This document shows, piece by piece, positions 32,140 to 39,453 of a stretch of DNA of 39,453 bases (positions are counted from its first letter, which is position 1; every line of letters starts with the position of its first letter). Source of the DNA: JAIMBK01 sp040755975. Its GTDB lineage: Bacteria > Bacillota > Desulfotomaculia > Desulfotomaculales > Nap2-2B. The translations under genes and the position numbers were made by a program. The DNA lies in the NCBI GenBank assembly GCA_040755975.1, contig JBFLZY010000019.1, positions 1 through 39,453 on the forward strand. Direction: 5' to 3'. The notes beneath the pieces were generated by a model. It searched no databases, was not told the origin of the DNA, and worked only from the letters and a program-made list of their open reading frames with translations.

Positions 32140-32706
32140 TTGAAGGAATTAATCAGAAATGAGCTTTTCGAAAATGCGGAAGTGCATAGGTTGCTGGCCG
32201 AGAAGCAGGTGGAAGTTATCCTGGAAATTGCCAGGGTGTTAATCCAGTCAGTCAAATGCCGGGGAAAGATTCTTTTTTGCGGGAACGGCGGGAGTGCCGC
32301 CGATGCCCAGCATCTGGCAACCGAACTGGTCGGCCGCTACCGGCGGGAACGAAAAGCGCTGCCAGCCCTGGCGTTAACTGCGAATACTTCCTTGTTAACA
32401 GCAATCAGTAACGACTACGGATTTGAGGAAGTTTTTTTAAGGCAAATTGGGGCGCTCTTGGACAAAAATGACGTCTTGATCGCCCTGAGCACTAGTGGTA
32501 ATTCACCAAACGTGGTAGCGGCGGTAGAAGCAGCCAACGCCAAGGGCGCCGTGACTATAGGTTTTACTGGAAAAGATGGCGGACTTGTAAAAAGGGTGGC
32601 CAGGTATTCTTTGCTGGTCCCAACCACCCAAACGGCACGCATCCAGGAGGCTCACCTTACCGTAGGTCACATCTTATGCGGGCTAATTGAGGCGGCATTT
32701 TGCTAA
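32140..32706 (+). CDS. gmhA: Sedoheptulose 7-phosphate isomerase
   Basis: About 188 residues with the SIS fold: ILFCGNGGSAADAQHLATEL (phosphosugar loop), NDYGFEEVFLRQI, ALSTSGNSPNVV and the C-terminal QEAHLTVGHILCGLIE with the expected Glu and His for isomerisation. It converts sedoheptulose 7-phosphate to D-glycero-D-manno-heptose 7-phosphate, the common precursor of both the GDP and ADP branches coded here. TTG at 32140 behind GGCAGGG is chosen (GTG 32131 possible); the frame is open to 32104. Confidence 0.93.
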   Translation: MKELIRNELFENAEVHRLLAEKQVEVILEIARVLIQSVKCRGKILFCGNGGSAADAQHLATELVGRYRRERKALPALALTANTSLLTAISNDYGFEEVFLRQIGALLDKNDVLIALSTSGNSPNVVAAVEAANAKGAVTIGFTGKDGGLVKRVARYSLLVPTTQTARIQEAHLTVGHILCGLIEAAFC

Positions 32707-32792
32707 TTTTACAAACGTACTGGCGATTACATAGGGCAGCATTGAAGAGCATTCGAATTACCAGCAATCTGTAAAGAGGTTCCCACTGACCT

Positions 32793-33590
32793 ATGCGCGC
32801 TTTTATTTTAGCGGGCGGATTGGGGTCACGGCTTCGTCCGCTGGTGAATCATGTTCCCAAGGTAATGGCTCCGCTTAGGGGAAGGCCGTTTCTGGAATAC
32901 CAGCTCTTCTGGCTTAAAAAAAATGGTATTTGGGAGGTCGTTTTGTGTACGGGCTACCTGGGGGAGGTGATCGAAGCTTGTTTTGGCCGCGGGGAATCTT
33001 TCGGGCTTAAGCTGTATTATTCAAAAGAAAAAATTCCTTTGGGAACGGCAGGCGCCTTAAAAAATGCCGCTGCCTATGTGGATGGTACCTTCCTGGTCTT
33101 GAATGGCGATACGTTAATAGCTATAGAGCTATCCTCTTTTTTATCGTTTCATCGCCAAAAAACCGGCCTGGCAACTCTGGCGCTTGCCCTGACGGAGCAA
33201 CCCGGTTCTTGTGGTCAGGTAGTTGTGGATCAAGAAGCCCGGATAGTTGCTTTTTTAGAGAAGTCGCATACTTCTTTGAGCGGCCAATTGGTCAACGCCG
33301 GGCTTTATTTAATGGAACCAAAGATTTTGGTACATATACCTGCCCAGCAATGTTCATCGCTGGAACTGGAAATATTTCCACGCCTGGCCAGGAGACTGGA
33401 ACTTTTTGCCTTCTCTGTGGATACCAGCTTTATCGATATCGGCACACCAGAAAATTACCTCAGGGCACAAAATGAAATAGGGAGATTCTGCGAACGGACT
33501 CTCCGGAACCTATTGCCGCAGGAAGTTAACACGGAGCGTTCTTATGAAAAAAACGGCAGTATTTTTGGATCGGGACGGAACTCTAATTGA
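32793..33590 (+). CDS. hddC: D-glycero-alpha-D-manno-heptose 1-phosphate guanylyltransferase-like nucleotidyltransferase
   Basis: 265 residues of the sugar-nucleotidyltransferase fold: AFILAGGLGSRLRPLVNHVP with PKVMAPLRGRPFLEY, LNGDT for metal binding, and VNAGLYLM and FIDIGTPENYLRAQ later. Together with hddA it should make the GDP-heptose donor. Base specificity cannot be read from sequence alone, so the name leans on context. The gene overlaps gmhB by 47 bases in another frame. Confidence 0.83.
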   Translation: MRAFILAGGLGSRLRPLVNHVPKVMAPLRGRPFLEYQLFWLKKNGIWEVVLCTGYLGEVIEACFGRGESFGLKLYYSKEKIPLGTAGALKNAAAYVDGTFLVLNGDTLIAIELSSFLSFHRQKTGLATLALALTEQPGSCGQVVVDQEARIVAFLEKSHTSLSGQLVNAGLYLMEPKILVHIPAQQCSSLELEIFPRLARRLELFAFSVDTSFIDIGTPENYLRAQNEIGRFCERTLRNLLPQEVNTERSYEKNGSIFGSGRNSN

Positions 33591-34149
33591 AGAAAAAGGC
33601 TATCTATGCCGTGCCCGGGAGGTTAAATTGCTCCCGGGAGCGGCCCAGGCAATACACCTGCTGCGGAAAGCGGGGTTTTCCGTTATCCTGGTAACCAATC
33701 AATCAGCAGTAGCCAGGGGGTTGCTTACAGAAGCCCAATTGGCCGTAATTCACGACCGGCTTCAACAGCTGTTGCATCAGGAAGGAACCGGGTTGGACGC
33801 CATATATTATTGTCCCCATCATCCGGAAAGTGGTTTAGGTTACTACCGGAAATTTTGCACCTGCCGGAAGCCTGAACCGGGCATGCTTTTACGAGCAGCC
33901 AGGATGCATCACCTGTCTTTAAAAGATTCTTTCATGGTGGGCGATAAACTAACGGACATAGCCGCCGGAAAGTCGGCCGGTTGCCGTACTATCCTGGTCA
34001 GGACTGGTTATGGAGAGCAAGAGATTGCCTGGATTGGACAAAAAAATATTTTTCCTGATTTTATGGTTGAGAACCTTGGTGAAGCTGCGCGCTTGATTTG
34101 TAGCAGGGTCAAATCTTCGACCGGCTGGAGCTGCAGTGATAAATTATAG
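33544..34149 (+). CDS. gmhB: D-glycero-D-manno-heptose 1,7-bisphosphate 7-phosphatase
   Basis: A 201-residue HAD-IIIA phosphatase. The nucleophile motif is VFLDRDGTLIEEKGY (the two Asp), motif II in ILVTNQSAVARG, a zinc site CPHHPES with CTCRKPEPG, and motif IV in FMVGDKLTDIAAGKSAG. It removes the 7-phosphate from the heptose bisphosphate; either anomer branch can use it. ATG lies within the 3' end of hddC. Last plus-strand gene of the block; the next gene runs toward it with a 3-base gap. Confidence 0.93.
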   Translation: MKKTAVFLDRDGTLIEEKGYLCRAREVKLLPGAAQAIHLLRKAGFSVILVTNQSAVARGLLTEAQLAVIHDRLQQLLHQEGTGLDAIYYCPHHPESGLGYYRKFCTCRKPEPGMLLRAARMHHLSLKDSFMVGDKLTDIAAGKSAGCRTILVRTGYGEQEIAWIGQKNIFPDFMVENLGEAARLICSRVKSSTGWSCSDKL

Positions 34150-34152
34150 CCA

Positions 34153-34707
34153 TTACTTAAAAGCCACCAGTTGAATTTCCCCTGGCGAAAAGACCGGTTG
34201 AACATAGACCCGTTCTACCCTAACAAAACCGTTTTGCAAAAAGACTTCCCGCAAGGTCTTGAAATCGTAACAGGCATAGTGAAAGTTACCAAGGTAATCC
34301 TGTCCAGAAAATAACTTTAAAATAGCCCACCAGGAAGGGGTAACTTCACCAAATTGCTCTCTAATAAACTGTTCATCGGGAGGATACTCAGGGGTCTTCA
34401 GGTTGGCCAGATAGGTTTTAGCGATGAACTCCAGGTCCGGGGTGCGAATAAAGATTTTTCCGCCGGGTATCAACACCCGGTAGCATTCTTGCACTAATTG
34501 CCTTATTTTTCGCCAGCTGATGTGTTCTATGCAGTGATTCGCCAGGATCTCCTCTACTGTACAATCCGGGAAAGGGAGCGGTTCCCCAATATCATGCACT
34601 ATTTCTACATGTGGCGCCCCGGCATCGATGTCCAGGTGGACAAAACCAGGCTGAGGATTTCTGCCGCTACCCAGTTCCAGTTTAATAGGATAATCTTTTT
34701 GCCACAT
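34153..34707 (-). CDS. SAM-dependent methyltransferase (class I)
   Basis: About 184 residues. Motif I is IKLELGSGRNPQPGFVHLDID, then HDIGEPLPFPDCTVEEILAN, HCIEHISW and YRVLIPGGKIFIRTPD, a typical class I (Methyltransf_11-like) order. It probably caps or decorates a sugar of the glycan, in view of its place. ATG 34707 is chosen since AAGGAG lies eight bases before it; ATG 34785 would overlap hldC and has no site. Confidence 0.83.
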   Translation of the reverse strand: MWQKDYPIKLELGSGRNPQPGFVHLDIDAGAPHVEIVHDIGEPLPFPDCTVEEILANHCIEHISWRKIRQLVQECYRVLIPGGKIFIRTPDLEFIAKTYLANLKTPEYPPDEQFIREQFGEVTPSWWAILKLFSGQDYLGNFHYACYDFKTLREVFLQNGFVRVERVYVQPVFSPGEIQLVAFK

Positions 34708-34774
34708 ACTTATCATCTCCTTGCGCTTACTTGAGTTCAGCCTACCCGTAAGCCGCAACAACAAGTCACAAGCT

Positions 34775-35251
34775 TTATTTGCCATGTAGAATTTTCTGGA
34801 TAATTCCGGATGTGGAAGTAGAAGCTAACGATCCAAAAGTGACCACCCTCCCCCCATAATGCAGAACCAGCGAATACTCTGGTAACTGTTCAGGGCTATA
34901 CCCGAAACCCTTGACAAATACATCAGGCCGTAAAGTATTAACTATCGAGATTGGTACCAGCTCATCAAACAGGGCTACATAATCGACGACCGCCAAACTA
35001 GCTACTAATTCTAGCCGCTCTGCCTGGTTAATAACCGGTCTCGTTTCTCCTTTTAAACATCTCACAGTCCTATCGCTGTTGACAGCTACCACGAGGATGT
35101 CCCCCAGTTCTTTAGCCTTGGCCAATAAACGAATATGACCAACATGCAGAAGATCAAAACATCCATTAGCAAGGACAATGACTTTCCCTTCATTTCTATC
35201 TTTTTCAATGATCTTGCTCAGTTCAGTTAACTGCTTAATCTTATTCAGCAT
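34775..35251 (-). CDS. hldC: D-glycero-beta-D-manno-heptose 1-phosphate adenylyltransferase (RfaE domain II type)
   Basis: A 158-residue nucleotidyltransferase with GCFDLLHVGHIRLL (HxGH at 36-39), VVAVNSDRTVRCLKGETRPV and NQAERLELVASLAVVDYVAL, matching the C-terminal half of HldE. It makes ADP-heptose from heptose 1-beta-phosphate and ATP. Split from its kinase partner hldA, which lies 2.1 kb away on the other strand. ATG has GAGGAAG eight bases upstream. Confidence 0.9.
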   Translation of the reverse strand: MLNKIKQLTELSKIIEKDRNEGKVIVLANGCFDLLHVGHIRLLAKAKELGDILVVAVNSDRTVRCLKGETRPVINQAERLELVASLAVVDYVALFDELVPISIVNTLRPDVFVKGFGYSPEQLPEYSLVLHYGGRVVTFGSLASTSTSGIIQKILHGK

Positions 35252-35302
35252 CTCTTCACTTCCTCTGAGCCAGTTGAGCCAGCCCTGGATTAAACCAAGA
35301 AT

Positions 35303-36112
35303 TCAATTGTGAATTTGCTCGGCCATCTTGGGCAGAACCTTGTGCCAACGCTCGAAAAAAACTTCCACATCTTTGTCTTCTAAAACAGAAAAAGCAGGAA
35401 TTTTATTTTCCGCTGTATTTCCGCGGGTTCCCCCTTCATGATGAATAGCTTCTGCCTGTCCGCAATATGCGACCGCCCACCCGGCTTTATGCGTCCGCAG
35501 GCATATGTCCGTGTCACTGCAGACCAAAAGAAAAGTTTCGTCCAATAACCCAATGTCCTGGAGTAGCGCCCTTTTGATTGTCATCAGTGCTCCGGTAACG
35601 GCAAGAACAATCCTGTTTTCCATGGCGGCCGGATGATTTCTCGGGTATCCGTGATAATAGTGAGCAAACATATACTTACCGTTGGGGTAATAGCCCATTC
35701 CGCCATGCTGAATCGTCCCATCGGGGTAAACCAGGCGGCAGCCTGCGATACCAACTTTGGGGTCGGCTTGAAAAAGAGACAGGATCTTAAGTAGCCATCC
35801 CTTTTGGCAAAACTCTATGTCGTTATTCACCAGAACCAGATAATTACCCCGAGCAATCTTGAGGCCAGAGTTTACAGCTCGGGTAAAGCTTTCGTTCCGG
35901 GATTTAAGGATTACTTTGCAACCATACATTTTGGCCAGAACAATTACCGCCTTTTGAATTTCCGGGGAGCTTCCATCATCCACTATGATTACTTCGTACT
36001 TCCCCGCAAAACCACTGATGCCTTTGGAAACAAGGGAATCGAGACATTTTTTCAACAAAGAATCGTCTTGGTAGGTAGGGATGATAAAACTTACAAAGGC
36101 ATCATGCTTCAA
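35303..36112 (-). CDS. Family 2 glycosyltransferase
   Basis: 269 residues, GT-A fold: FVSFIIPTYQDDSLLKKCLD, VIIVDDGSSPEIQKAVIVLA, metal site LVNNDI, GIAGCRLVYPDGTIQHGGMG, then CSDTDICLRTHKAGWAVAYC and HHEGGTRG as in rhamnosyl/galactosyl-type GT2s. TTG at 36112 is the start, set by GAGGTGA seven bases ahead. Between GT9 and hldC in the minus-strand glycan unit; may add heptose or a neighbouring sugar. Confidence 0.87.
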   Translation of the reverse strand: MKHDAFVSFIIPTYQDDSLLKKCLDSLVSKGISGFAGKYEVIIVDDGSSPEIQKAVIVLAKMYGCKVILKSRNESFTRAVNSGLKIARGNYLVLVNNDIEFCQKGWLLKILSLFQADPKVGIAGCRLVYPDGTIQHGGMGYYPNGKYMFAHYYHGYPRNHPAAMENRIVLAVTGALMTIKRALLQDIGLLDETFLLVCSDTDICLRTHKAGWAVAYCGQAEAIHHEGGTRGNTAENKIPAFSVLEDKDVEVFFERWHKVLPKMAEQIHN

Positions 36113-36187
36113 GTAGCGATCACCTCATTGTTGAATTATGAACATTCCACTTTAGATCACCATTTTGCTATCCTTTTTACCCCAGGT

Positions 36188-37072
36188 TTAGATTAGTCCG
36201 CACCGCAACAGGAGGCGCTCTCCAGCTTCAATCACCTGGTTGGGACTTAAGGATTCCATACACCTGATCGATGATTGCCGGCACTCGGTATAAATCTTCA
36301 TTGGTTCCCGGTGGTGACATCCATGACAAGATATATCAGCCTGGACGCCAACGCTTAGGTTATTTCTTGGCAATCGCTTATCAGGATCGGTTCCTCCAAA
36401 AATAGCCACAACAGGTGTGCTAACAGTGCTGGCTAAATGCATAATGAGGGAGTCAATACAGAGAACCAGGGAACATTTTTCCAGTACCGCTGCCAACTGT
36501 CGTAAGGAAGTTTGGCCTGATAAGTCAATATCTACTCCTAAACAATATCCTTTAACAACACTGAGTTCAATAAATCTGGCAGCGTATTTTTCTTTAAAAT
36601 AGCGAACTGTATCCCGGAAATAGGCATCCGGCCAGGTTCTGATCGGCCAGGTTGGGCCACGATGAAGGCCAATGACTAGGTTTCCGGTACCTAGGGCGAA
36701 TATCTCCCATACTTGTTGAGCATAGTTCCGATCTTCTTCATTTAATACAATGGCAGGAGCCTGGTTACTGAGGTCAAGACCGGTAATGTATCCATACGCA
36801 TCTAAAATATGCACTTGAGGAAACTTCTCGTAGTTCAGGCTGTACTGAACCTCATATCCTGGCATCGAAAAAGATAAAACCTCTTGCGTATCTTTTAATC
36901 CGATAATTTCATCTAGTTCTTGCAGATTCATTAACACATCCACATTAATTAATTCTGTAGCAAAAGCAATATGAGCATCAGGAAATTTGCGACGCAGGGC
37001 CTTGATAACGGTTGTTGCCAGCAGAACGTCACCAGTACCTCCACCCCTGATCAGCAAGATCCGAATGCCCAT
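36188..37072 (-). CDS. Family 9 glycosyltransferase (heptosyltransferase-like)
   Basis: About 294 residues with a GT-B fold: IRILLIRGGGTGDVLLATTV at the N-terminus, IGLHRGPTWPIRTWPDAYF at the start of the second half, then CSLVLCIDSLIMHLASTVST and VAIFGGTDPDKRLP, the ADP-heptose-binding region of GT9. Known GT9 enzymes use ADP-heptose, and both hldA and hldC flank it. A Cys-rich insert (DISCHGCHHRE) lies near the end. ATG 37072 is favoured by AGAGGG at eight bases; ATG 37078 is too close to it. Confidence 0.87.
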   Translation of the reverse strand: MGIRILLIRGGGTGDVLLATTVIKALRRKFPDAHIAFATELINVDVLMNLQELDEIIGLKDTQEVLSFSMPGYEVQYSLNYEKFPQVHILDAYGYITGLDLSNQAPAIVLNEEDRNYAQQVWEIFALGTGNLVIGLHRGPTWPIRTWPDAYFRDTVRYFKEKYAARFIELSVVKGYCLGVDIDLSGQTSLRQLAAVLEKCSLVLCIDSLIMHLASTVSTPVVAIFGGTDPDKRLPRNNLSVGVQADISCHGCHHREPMKIYTECRQSSIRCMESLSPNQVIEAGERLLLRCGLI

Positions 37073-37225
37073 ATTCATAACCCTCTAGTCTCAATAGTTT
37101 TCAAAAATAGACGCTGAGGAAATAAATATCCAAGATTATAGTACCGCTACCATTAGATGGCTGTAATATACTATATGTGGTATGTATGGAAAAGGTACCC
37201 GAAATAGACCATGGAATTATCTTGT

Positions 37226-37254
37226 TTAACATAATCTAGCATTACGAATATAAT
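37226..37254 (+). promoter_or_regulatory. Sigma-A type promoter for hldA
   Basis: TTAACA (37226-37231), exact 17-base spacer and perfect TATAAT (37249-37254), in the divergent gap between GT9 and hldA. A TATAAT also lies on the minus strand at 37136-37141 with only a poor -35, possibly serving the GT9 unit. Confidence 0.75.
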
Positions 37255-37339
37255 AGTTGCAAGGAAAACCACTGGAGCCTATGCAGAAATCAAGGCAAGA
37301 TTACCCTGACGTCATCGGTCAGGGAAAGGGGAATTCGTT

Positions 37340-38389
37340 ATGAACCTCGAATTTGAACTGGATCGTTGGGACAATCAGACGATTTTAGTGATCGGCGATA
37401 TGATGGTTGACTTTTACGTAAACGGAAAAGCAAACCGATTGTGTCCAGAGGCTCCGGTTCCAGTGGTGCAGGTGGAATCCACCAGCCAGGTACCCGGAGG
37501 AGCGGCTAATCTCGCATGTAACATCTTAAGCCTGGGGGGGCATCCTATATTAGTTGGTATAGTGGGAGACGACTCTGTTGGCAGGAAATTGTTGGATCAG
37601 TTAAGTGTCCAGGGGATCGAAGTGGTCGGAATAGTTGTTCCCGGGCGGCCTACTACTTTGAAAACCAGAATCATGGTTCAGCATCATTTATTGGTTCGGA
37701 CAGACCAGGAAGAGTCCGCCCCCCTGCCCCTGGAAATCCAAAGCAAGATCTTGCAGGCATGCCGAAGCGCTATTCCTCGTGCGACTGTTGTAGTGATCTC
37801 CGATTACGCCAAAGGAGTAGTTTCCCATTACCTTGCTAAAAGGGTGATCCAGCTATGTTGCCGCTTCGGTAAAATATGCCTGGCAGACCCGAAAGGTACC
37901 GATTTTCGTAAATACCGGGGAGTTACCGTGATTACTCCCAACCTCAAAGAAACCGAGCTGGCCACGGGGATCAGGATCAAAGACGAGGCCAGCCTCCACC
38001 GGGCGGGTCAGGTTTTGCTGAAGATTACCGGTTGCAGGGCAGCGTTAATTACGCAAGGCAAAGACGGCGTTAGCATTTTCCGACGGGATGGAAAGACGTA
38101 CCATTTGCCGGCAATAACTACGGAAGTGTTCGATGTTACAGGTGCTGGCGATACCCTTCTTGCTACTTTAGCCTCGGCCCTGGCGTCAGGCTATACCTTA
38201 TTGGAGGCATCCTTCCTGGCCAATATTGCAGCTGGACTGGCCGTGCGTAAATTGGGAACGGCATCAATATCTTTCGATGAGTTAAGGAAGGCCTTGCTTT
38301 CGCTTCAAGGAGGGATAGATCGACAAATTAAGCAGAACAAGCCTCTGCCGGAATGTGGTAAGCAAGTGCCTGGTGTGAACGTTACATGA
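37340..38389 (+). CDS. hldA: D-glycero-beta-D-manno-heptose 7-phosphate kinase (PfkB family)
   Basis: A 349-residue PfkB-type kinase equal to the N-terminal half of HldE: ILVIGDMMVDFYVNGKANRL, CPEAPVPVVQVE, VPGGAANLACNILSLGG, SDYAKGVVS and the ATP/catalytic motif FDVTGAGDTLLA near residue 264 with the expected Asp. It phosphorylates the beta anomer at C1, the branch to ADP-heptose. AAGGGG is nine bases before ATG. It stands alone under its own promoter, divergent from GT9. Confidence 0.92.
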   Translation: MNLEFELDRWDNQTILVIGDMMVDFYVNGKANRLCPEAPVPVVQVESTSQVPGGAANLACNILSLGGHPILVGIVGDDSVGRKLLDQLSVQGIEVVGIVVPGRPTTLKTRIMVQHHLLVRTDQEESAPLPLEIQSKILQACRSAIPRATVVVISDYAKGVVSHYLAKRVIQLCCRFGKICLADPKGTDFRKYRGVTVITPNLKETELATGIRIKDEASLHRAGQVLLKITGCRAALITQGKDGVSIFRRDGKTYHLPAITTEVFDVTGAGDTLLATLASALASGYTLLEASFLANIAAGLAVRKLGTASISFDELRKALLSLQGGIDRQIKQNKPLPECGKQVPGVNVT

Positions 38390-38698
38390 TTATATTTTGG
38401 TAACATTTTAGTTTGGTAATATTTCAATCAACCCTTGCCTTGCTTCCTGGGGACCCTGGTATTCGTGCGGACAAACACCTCTTTTGGCCTGGTTTTGCTT
38501 AAAAACCGGGTTTTTCTACGGAGGCGCCGGTATATTAGATTAAATTGGTGTCCTCCGCTCTCTTTTTTTGTAATGGATAAACAAGGACAAGATTGTTTTC
38601 TTCATTGTCGTTTCCTGGTATAATTTCTTTACCTACCGAATGATTTTTTGAAATGAATTTGCCAGGTGTAAATATCGTATTTTTCTGGGAGGATAATT
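38390..38698. other. Intergenic region between hldA and mscS
   Basis: 309 bases with no credible gene. AAAAAC-CGG-GTTTTT near 38500 is a small hairpin that may end the hldA transcript, and the mscS promoter lies at 38616-38624. Confidence 0.55.
38616..38624 (+). promoter_or_regulatory. Extended -10 promoter for mscS
   Basis: TGGTATAAT, a TG-n-TATAAT extended -10 element, 75 bases before the start codon. The -35 region is poor, as is common with this type. Confidence 0.55.
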
Positions 38699-39453
38699 AT
38701 GCTTTCGTGGAATGATCTTTTGAGCGTTCTAACTACATGGCTAATGACCTCGGGGCTGCGAATTTTGCTGGTCCTCATCGGAACATTTATTTCTGTCCGT
38801 TTAATCGTTTCCGCCCTGAAAAGGTTTGAGCGGGTGCTGGCCGACAAGGCGGGAGGTTCCGGGGAACAGGAAAAGCGGATCCGTACCCTGATCGGTTTGC
38901 TCCGCAAAATTGTCTGGATCGGTTCAGTTGTGGTGGCAATCGTGATTATTCTCGGCATCCTGGACATCGATATAAGGCCGATCATTACCGCCGCGGGCAT
39001 CGGCGGGCTGGCCCTGGGCTTCGGCGCCCAGAGCCTGGTACGGGACGTGATCAGCGGTTTTTTTATGCTCCTGGAGGACCAGATCCGGGTCGGTGACGTG
39101 GTTGTTTTAAACGGTACCGCGGGAGAAGTGGTGGAGCTCAACCTGCGTACCACCGTTCTCCGGGATTTAAGCGGCACTGTGCACATTTTCCCCAACGGGA
39201 AGATAAACTCGGTGTCTAACATGACCAAAGACTGGTCGCGCTACGTCATTGACGTAGGGGTTGCCTACAAGGAAGATGTGGACTACGTAATGAGCGTATT
39301 AAGGGAGATTGGCGCGGAACTCTCCGGCGATCCGGAGTTTAGCCAATATATTGTGAAGCCGCTGGAAGTTTTGGGCGTTGACAATTTCGGCCCCTCGGAA
39401 GTAGTAATTAAGGTGATGATCACGACTGCGCCCTTGAAGCAATGGTACGTAGG
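38699..39453 (+). CDS. MscS-family mechanosensitive channel (3' truncated)
   Basis: The frame is open from ATG 38699 to the window edge, giving 251 residues. GGGAGG lies six bases before the ATG. Hydrophobic helices at ~19-37 and ~70-95 are followed by the pore helix IITAAGIGGLALGFGAQSLV with Gly/Ala packing, then FFMLLEDQIRVGDVV and the beta domain NGTAGEVVELNLRTTVLRD and VHIFPNGKINSVSN, all typical of MscS/YggB small-conductance channels that release solutes on osmotic downshock. No link to the glycan genes is evident. Confidence 0.92.
   Translation, partial: MLSWNDLLSVLTTWLMTSGLRILLVLIGTFISVRLIVSALKRFERVLADKAGGSGEQEKRIRTLIGLLRKIVWIGSVVVAIVIILGILDIDIRPIITAAGIGGLALGFGAQSLVRDVISGFFMLLEDQIRVGDVVVLNGTAGEVVELNLRTTVLRDLSGTVHIFPNGKINSVSNMTKDWSRYVIDVGVAYKEDVDYVMSVLREIGAELSGDPEFSQYIVKPLEVLGVDNFGPSEVVIKVMITTAPLKQWYV

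Noticed and set aside
38435..38623. 62-residue open frame before mscS
   Set aside because: No ribosome-binding site and it runs over the mscS promoter; composition is not protein-like.
38629..39228. 199-residue open frame on the minus strand
   Set aside because: It lies opposite the clear MscS channel frame, is rich in Arg, Ser, Thr and Pro as antisense frames are, and has no ribosome-binding site or recognisable domain.

Overview
The window looks like chromosome of an anaerobic, endospore-forming Clostridia-type Firmicute of the Desulfotomaculum/Pelotomaculum (Peptococcaceae) kind. This is inferred from the gene order rpsF-ssb-rpsR, MazG-like, YybS, rplI, sporulation-type Lon (LonC), dnaB, purA, from strong Shine-Dalgarno sites with many TTG/GTG starts, and from neighbouring complex I and acyl-CoA dehydrogenase genes. 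No species is claimed. No tRNA, rRNA, CRISPR array or intact transposase was seen.

Layout. (1) 1-3123: the 3' end of nuoN, then on the minus strand an acyl-CoA dehydrogenase and a membrane-anchored putative amidase. (2) 3249-10018: a plus-strand replication/translation block (rpsF, ssb, rpsR, MazG-like, YybS, rplI, lonC, dnaB) with hairpin-forming repeats in its gaps. (3) 10144-12997: minus-strand purA and a COG2509-like FAD dehydrogenase. (4) 13336-24790: a plus-strand gas vesicle island of 15 genes. (5) 24787-25434: a minus-strand CoA-type Nudix hydrolase. (6) 25573-38389: a surface-glycan locus with six glycosyltransferase genes and heptose-nucleotide synthesis genes. (7) 38699-end: the start of an MscS-family channel.

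The gas vesicle island is the most unusual part. Recognisable members are gvpA, gvpO, gvpN, gvpH, gvpF, gvpG, gvpK and gvpL. Between them lie parts not in the textbook set: a small protein with an exact 18-residue tandem repeat right after gvpA (GvpC-like in position and in being repetitive and helical), an archaeal-type Cdc48/VAT double-AAA ATPase, a 502-residue protein with five evenly spaced LH-type motifs plus a coiled coil, two GvpA-fold proteins that each end in the same four-cysteine ribbon (one with an extra middle domain), a 155-residue protein with an Hsp20-like tail, and a 269-residue orphan. RNA hairpins flank gvpA and probably set its high stoichiometry.

The glycan locus encodes sedoheptulose-7-phosphate isomerase (gmhA) and the bisphosphate phosphatase (gmhB), together with both activation branches: hddA/hddC for GDP-heptose, and split hldA and hldC for ADP-heptose. 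It also has a GT9 heptosyltransferase-like gene and two paralogous glycosyltransferases whose D-x-H motif resembles polypeptide GalNAc-transferases. A small protein with a proline-rich tail sits just upstream of those two. The likely product is a heptose-containing surface (S-layer, spore-coat or wall) glycan; this is inference.
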